Shown piece by piece: positions 60,083 through 64,000 of a stretch of 64,000 bases of DNA. A program made the position numbers and the translations under genes. The notes beneath the pieces were generated by a model that was not told the DNA's origin, did no database searches, and was given only the letters and a program-made list of their open reading frames with translations. The stretch is from NCBI GenBank assembly GCA_015956445.1, contig WIUZ02000024.1, positions 519,526 to 583,525 of the forward strand, read 5' to 3'. This DNA is from Thelephora terrestris. Taxonomy: Eukaryota; Basidiomycota; Agaricomycetes; Thelephorales; Thelephoraceae. The first letter of the stretch is position 1; each line of letters begins with the position of its first letter.

Positions 60083-60933
60083 TGGGGCACAGGGGGAACG
60101 ACTTCCCTATATCCACCCAAAGTCTACGTGGTCCAAAACGCGATGGACGAGCGTTCTCCGGTAGGTTGTCCGAATTCACAGCAGGAGTGCCGAGCCTCTA
60201 TCAGATCAATCCCTATCTTCTTCTGAGGGCAGAGATAAGAGCCCGAGGATGGCGCCTCAAACTGGTGCTTGATTAAGAGAGCGGCAAGGAACTCCTTTTC
60301 GTAAGCGCGTTCGCCGATTCTTAACACAAGGCTGAGAGAGAGAGGAGAGCGAACGTGTTCAGAGAGTTACTCGACAAGCTCTTCAGTGGCCTACAGCAAA
60401 TACACTGATGCTGCAAGGAGAAGAGGACTTCCCGAGATTTCAAAGATGGGGAGTCCTCAGCTACTCTACTGGTACTTATATAGGAGAGTGGCCGGGACAG
60501 AGATATCCCTATCTAATAATAACTCGGAGTAAAGAAGGGCCGGGAGTAAGCAAGAACAGTAAGCGGCCTGGAGTGTAGAATTGAAACGATGAAGGAATGA
60601 CTAATGGGTCAGGGTTCGTGAGAGAATGAGAAAGGGGTCATGATGTCGTGTGGGAAAGGAATGACAAAGGATAATATCACATGTGAGGACAAACCAATGA
60701 GAGGACGACGTGTCAGCTCGTTCGATCGGGACAACAAAAGACCGAGTGGGGCTTGAATGGCAAGGGCGAATGTATAGGAAGCCTGGACCGGTGAAACGAT
60801 GGTCCGATCCAATGGCGAATAGGACGCGAGCGCTGTCGATGGTCGGATAAAGCGTAGTGCGAACCGGCCATTGGATCCATCAAACTCCCTTCTTCCTAAA
60901 CCAACAATCCCACCAACCAACTACTCATCCATT
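60083..60933. other. Region upstream of the copia remnant, LTR-like promoter features
   Basis: It holds a minus-strand TATATAAG box at about 60474 and GA-rich tracts but no gene I recognise. A minus-strand 67-codon frame (60124-60327) may be an exon of a lost 5' ORF. It does not resemble the 354-bp copia LTR. Confidence 0.35.
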
Positions 60934-61187
60934 ATGCCCATGATCTCCGATCGTGTCTTCCGTGCTGAGAACAGCACTGCTACCATCGAGTCCGCGGATC
61001 CGCGCTCCGTGCAGAACAAGGGATACTTTTTACCAAACGCCAACGTGGCGTACCCCAGTTATCGCGAGGTGCGATGGCATTAAAGGGTGACTTAGGACTG
61101 TGAGTTAGAACAACAACATTTAATCTCCCCCAGGAAGTCTTGAATATCATAGAGGACATCTGTGGGATCAATCCCCACCCACTCTGA
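60934..61187 (+). CDS. Short hypothetical protein, two exons
   Basis: MPMISDRVFRAENSTATIES ... NVAYPSYRE, an intron GTGCGA ... CCCCAG (61070-61134), then EVLNIIEDICGINPHPL ending at 61187. About 62 aa. It begins cleanly but runs straight into the tandem repeat array, so it may be a truncated remnant of a longer gene. No family is recognised. Confidence 0.35.
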
Positions 61188-61251
61188 AGAAAATTGGCGG
61201 ACCGGTTTTTGAGATATTTCCACATCTTTACCAGGAGGAAAAGTGTCTTCT

Positions 61252-62100
61252 GGGCAAATGTATGAGTGCATTAGAGTCCCATAGTAGGGTTCCCTAGACT
61301 ACTATAGGGCCAAGGAGGACCCTCCAGGAGAAATCCAGAATTTTGGAGGTGTCCTGCATGATTTGACTTTGTGCCTCCTGTGTGTTGGGGAGGAGGTGAC
61401 TCAAATGGTTCCACAATGCTCTAAAAATCACAGAAGTAGACACATACACCTTGTAGATGCTCATAAGGATGGGGGAGAGGGTTTCAGGATTTTTGGGCAA
61501 AGGTCTGGACCTCCTGTTTGGACATTTCCACATGCTCCCTAGGGTGAACTGGGCAAATGTATGAGCACATCAAAATCTCATGTTTGCATTTCCCAGACTA
61601 CTATAGCACCAAGGAGGACCTTCCAGGCAAGACCTAGAATTTTGGAGGTGTCTTGCATGATTGGACTCCCCCCTGTGTGTGGGGAGGGGGTGACCCAAAT
61701 GGTTCCACAATGCTCTAAAAATCACAGAAGTGGACACATACACCTTGTAGATGCTCATAAGGATGGGGGAGAGGGTTTCAGGATTTTTGGGCAAAGGTCT
61801 GGACCTCCTGTTTGGACATTTCCACATGCTCACTGGGGTGGACTGGGCAAATGTATGAGCACATCAAGGTCCCATATCTGCATTCCCCAAGCTACTATAG
61901 CACCAAGGAGGACCTTCCAGGAGAGATTGAGAATTTTGGAGGTTTCCTGCATGATTGGACTCCCCCTGTGTGTTGGGAGGGGGTGACCCAAATGGTTCCA
62001 CAATGCTCTAAAAATCACAGAAGTGGACACATACACCCTGTAGATGCTCAGAAGCATGGGGGAGAGGGATGCAGGATTTTTGGGCCCAGACCTTTCCCAC
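61252..62100 (+). repeat. Tandem array of about 295-bp units
   Basis: Three head-to-tail units start at GGGCAAATGTATGAG (about 61252, 61551, 61845). Each contains ACTACTATAG, CCAAGGAGGACC, AATGGTTCCACAATGCTC and ATTTTTGGGC. The third is partial and leads into unique sequence towards the palindrome centre. A more diverged partial unit may lie at 61140-61250. Confidence 0.85.
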
Positions 62101-63514
62101 TGAGATGGGTGGGATGAATGGTCAGGAGACATGGGGGTGGATTTGAAATGCCGCACCAGTGAGCAAGACACAGAGCCCATCACACAATTCCAAGCCCTAT
62201 GTACAGAAGCCTGGATAGACTAGAGGTTGTCCCACACTTGTTGGCTGGGAGAGGAGGGGTGTTGGATGACTGGGCCTTGGCAATTCATTGAGGGGGTTGG
62301 TTATGAGGGGCACTAGTTATCTGCACAGGATACAACTGGAGAATGCAGAGGCATAAAGTCAAAAACATGATGAGTTTAGTGTGGATATTTTCCCATCCGG
62401 CTCTCCTTGAGAGGGTAAGGTGAGATGATTCCACAAAGGACTAAAAACCACAGGAGTGCATGTACACACTCAACAGACCTTGCAGACTGCGGTGACAAAC
62501 AATCCAGTGGTTTTGGACAAACATCCACTCTTCCATCTCCCACCCCACCCCACCCACCCCACCCCCTGGGTGTGGGGGTGGGTGGGGTGGGAGATGGAAG
62601 AGTGGATGTTTGTCCAAAACCACTGGATTGTTTGTCACCGCAGTCTGCAAGGTCTGTTGAGTGTGTACATGCACTCCTGTGGTTTTTAGTCCTTTGTGGA
62701 ATCATCTCACCTTACCCTCTCAAGGAGAGCCGGATGGGAAAATATCCACACTAAACTCATCATGTTTTTGACTTTATGCCTCTGCATTCTCCAGTTGTAT
62801 CCTGTGCAGATAACTAGTGCCCCTCATAACCAACCCCCTCAATGAATTGCCAAGGCCCAGTCATCCAACACCCCTCCTCTCCCAGCCAACAAGTGTGGGA
62901 CAACCTCTAGTCTATCCAGGCTTCTGTACATAGGGCTTGGAATTGTGTGATGGGCTCTGTGTCTTGCTCACTGGTGCGGCATTTCAAATCCACCCCCATG
63001 TCTCCTGACCATTCATCCCACCCATCTCAGTGGGAAAGGTCTGGGCCCAAAAATCCTGCATCCCTCTCCCCCATGCTTCTGAGCATCTACAGGGTGTATG
63101 TGTCCACTTCTGTGATTTTTAGAGCATTGTGGAACCATTTGGGTCACCCCCTCCCAACACACAGGGGGAGTCCAATCATGCAGGAAACCTCCAAAATTCT
63201 CAATCTCTCCTGGAAGGTCCTCCTTGGTGCTATAGTAGCTTGGGGAATGCAGATATGGGACCTTGATGTGCTCATACATTTGCCCAGTCCACCCCAGTGA
63301 GCATGTGGAAATGTCCAAACAGGAGGTCCAGACCTTTGCCCAAAAATCCTGAAACCCTCTCCCCCATCCTTATGAGCATCTACAAGGTGTATGTGTCCAC
63401 TTCTGTGATTTTTAGAGCATTGTGGAACCATTTGGGTCACCCCCTCCCCACACACAGGGGGGAGTCCAATCATGCAAGACACCTCCAAAATTCTAGGTCT
63501 TGCCTGGAAGGTCC
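61616..63514. repeat. Near-perfect 1.9 kb palindrome
   Basis: The left arm (61616 to about 62540) and right arm (about 62590 to 63514) are reverse complements with no difference that I noticed over long stretches. The same frames occur on opposite strands at 61812-62117 and 63013-63318, and at 61830-62183 and 62947-63300. The small centre is a C/G-rich CACCC/GGGTG tract near 62565. The right arm ends abruptly inside tandem unit 2. Confidence 0.92.
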
Positions 63515-63725
63515 AATCACAGCTGTATGTACAACATCCTATTTCGAAATGGTGTATTGTCTAGGTGGTTTTGAGAGTACTGAAAGTTGGAAGAGATGTG
63601 AGAGGATGATGAGGATGTAAATGAACCAAGTAGACCATGTGCTGGATCTGTGGGAAACATTTGTCAAGTCAGCCACAGAAGCAACTTATGTGAGTTTGTC
63701 ATGTGACTGCAGGAACATTCCCAAG

Positions 63726-63735
63726 TATATATAAG
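63726..63735 (+). promoter_or_regulatory. TATA box
   Basis: TATATATAAG, about 50 bp before the ATG at 63785. Confidence 0.5.
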
Positions 63736-63784
63736 AATAAGATTGTTTGATGGCATCAACCCCCTTTTCCTTCCATCCACCATC

Positions 63785-64000
63785 ATGTCAAATGTTTCCC
63801 ACAGTCAGAATGACCATACCCTCTACAGACAACACAGAGGTGTCTACACAGAGTCAGATTCCAACTCATCTGAAGAAGAGGCCACATATCGAGGATTCGG
63901 TGCAGCCCTTGATTCCTCCTCTGATGACAACCTCCCCTCCGGCCAAGCAGCACACCATCATGTGTATACACCCCCATCTGGGAGCAAAACAGACAGGAGC
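63785..64000 (+). CDS. Acidic Ser-rich ORF, cut by window end
   Basis: 72 codons open to the last base: MSNVSHSQNDHTLYRQHRGV, then TESDSNSSEEEATYRGFGA and LDSSSDDNLPSGQ. Low-complexity acidic/Ser-rich N-terminus with a good upstream TATA box. No family is recognised. It lies directly after the palindrome and could be the first ORF of a repeat element. Confidence 0.45.
   Translation, partial: MSNVSHSQNDHTLYRQHRGVYTESDSNSSEEEATYRGFGAALDSSSDDNLPSGQAAHHHVYTPPSGSKTDRS

Noticed and set aside
61294-63620. Many 77-117 codon frames on both strands in the array and palindrome
   Set aside because: They are mirror copies of one another created by the repeats and have no protein-like features.

Overview
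The window looks like nuclear DNA of a filamentous basidiomycete, probably an Agaricomycete. Protein-coding genes carry many short introns of about 45-65 nt with GT-AG borders. They lie on both strands with short spacers and encode typical fungal proteins: a CYP63-like P450, a Raptor/Kog1 scaffold, a Hog1 MAP kinase and a Ubp2-type protease. No lineage marker such as rDNA is present, so the placement rests on family resemblance alone.

Region 1 (about 0.4-44.7 kb) is gene-dense. In order it holds: a weak hypothetical ORF; Raptor (TORC1 subunit, nine exons, about 1516 aa); ribosomal protein eL28; tRNA-dihydrouridine synthase Dus1 (-); a Ser/Pro-rich single-pass membrane protein (-); an F-box protein (-); an AAA ATPase; a CYP63-like P450 (-); NAD-type malic enzyme; an intron-containing initiator tRNA-Met; an AIF/AMID-like oxidoreductase; an unknown acidic protein; a Tcp11/Sok1 family protein (-); Atg101; an NTF2/SnoaL-like protein (-); a Pin1-type prolyl isomerase; a RidA family protein; a Ubp2-like ubiquitin hydrolase (-); mitochondrial-type NADH-cytochrome b5 reductase; Hog1 MAP kinase; UDP-glucose 4-epimerase; and a divergent G-protein alpha subunit. 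Several are nutrient or stress regulators (TORC1, Atg101, Hog1, G-alpha). I see nothing that makes them one operon-like system.

Region 2 (about 44.7-51.1 kb) is gene-poor. It contains a possible membrane-protein gene, a 2.8 kb non-coding element with inverted ends whose interior carries a promoter-like block (four tandem GATAA motifs, heat-shock elements and a TATA box), a 376 bp MITE with near-perfect terminal inverted repeats, and two divergent ORFs that share a repeat-bearing promoter region.

Region 3 (51.1-60.1 kb) is a nested transposon stack whose insertion order can be read from target-site duplications. A foldback element with CACTG ends lies in an ORF. A TGTCAGG-ended element lies inside that. 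A Ty1/copia retrotransposon (minus strand) lies inside the second element. The copia itself is interrupted by a second CACTG foldback element (3-bp duplication) and by a complete 3.3 kb TGTCAGG...CCTGACA element (5-bp duplication). The latter carries its own four-exon coiled-coil gene. It is the best candidate here for an undescribed mobile system.

Region 4 (60.1-64 kb) holds a small ORF, a tandem array of roughly 295-bp units that runs into a near-perfect 1.9 kb palindrome, and the start of an acidic Ser-rich ORF with its own TATA box, cut by the window end.
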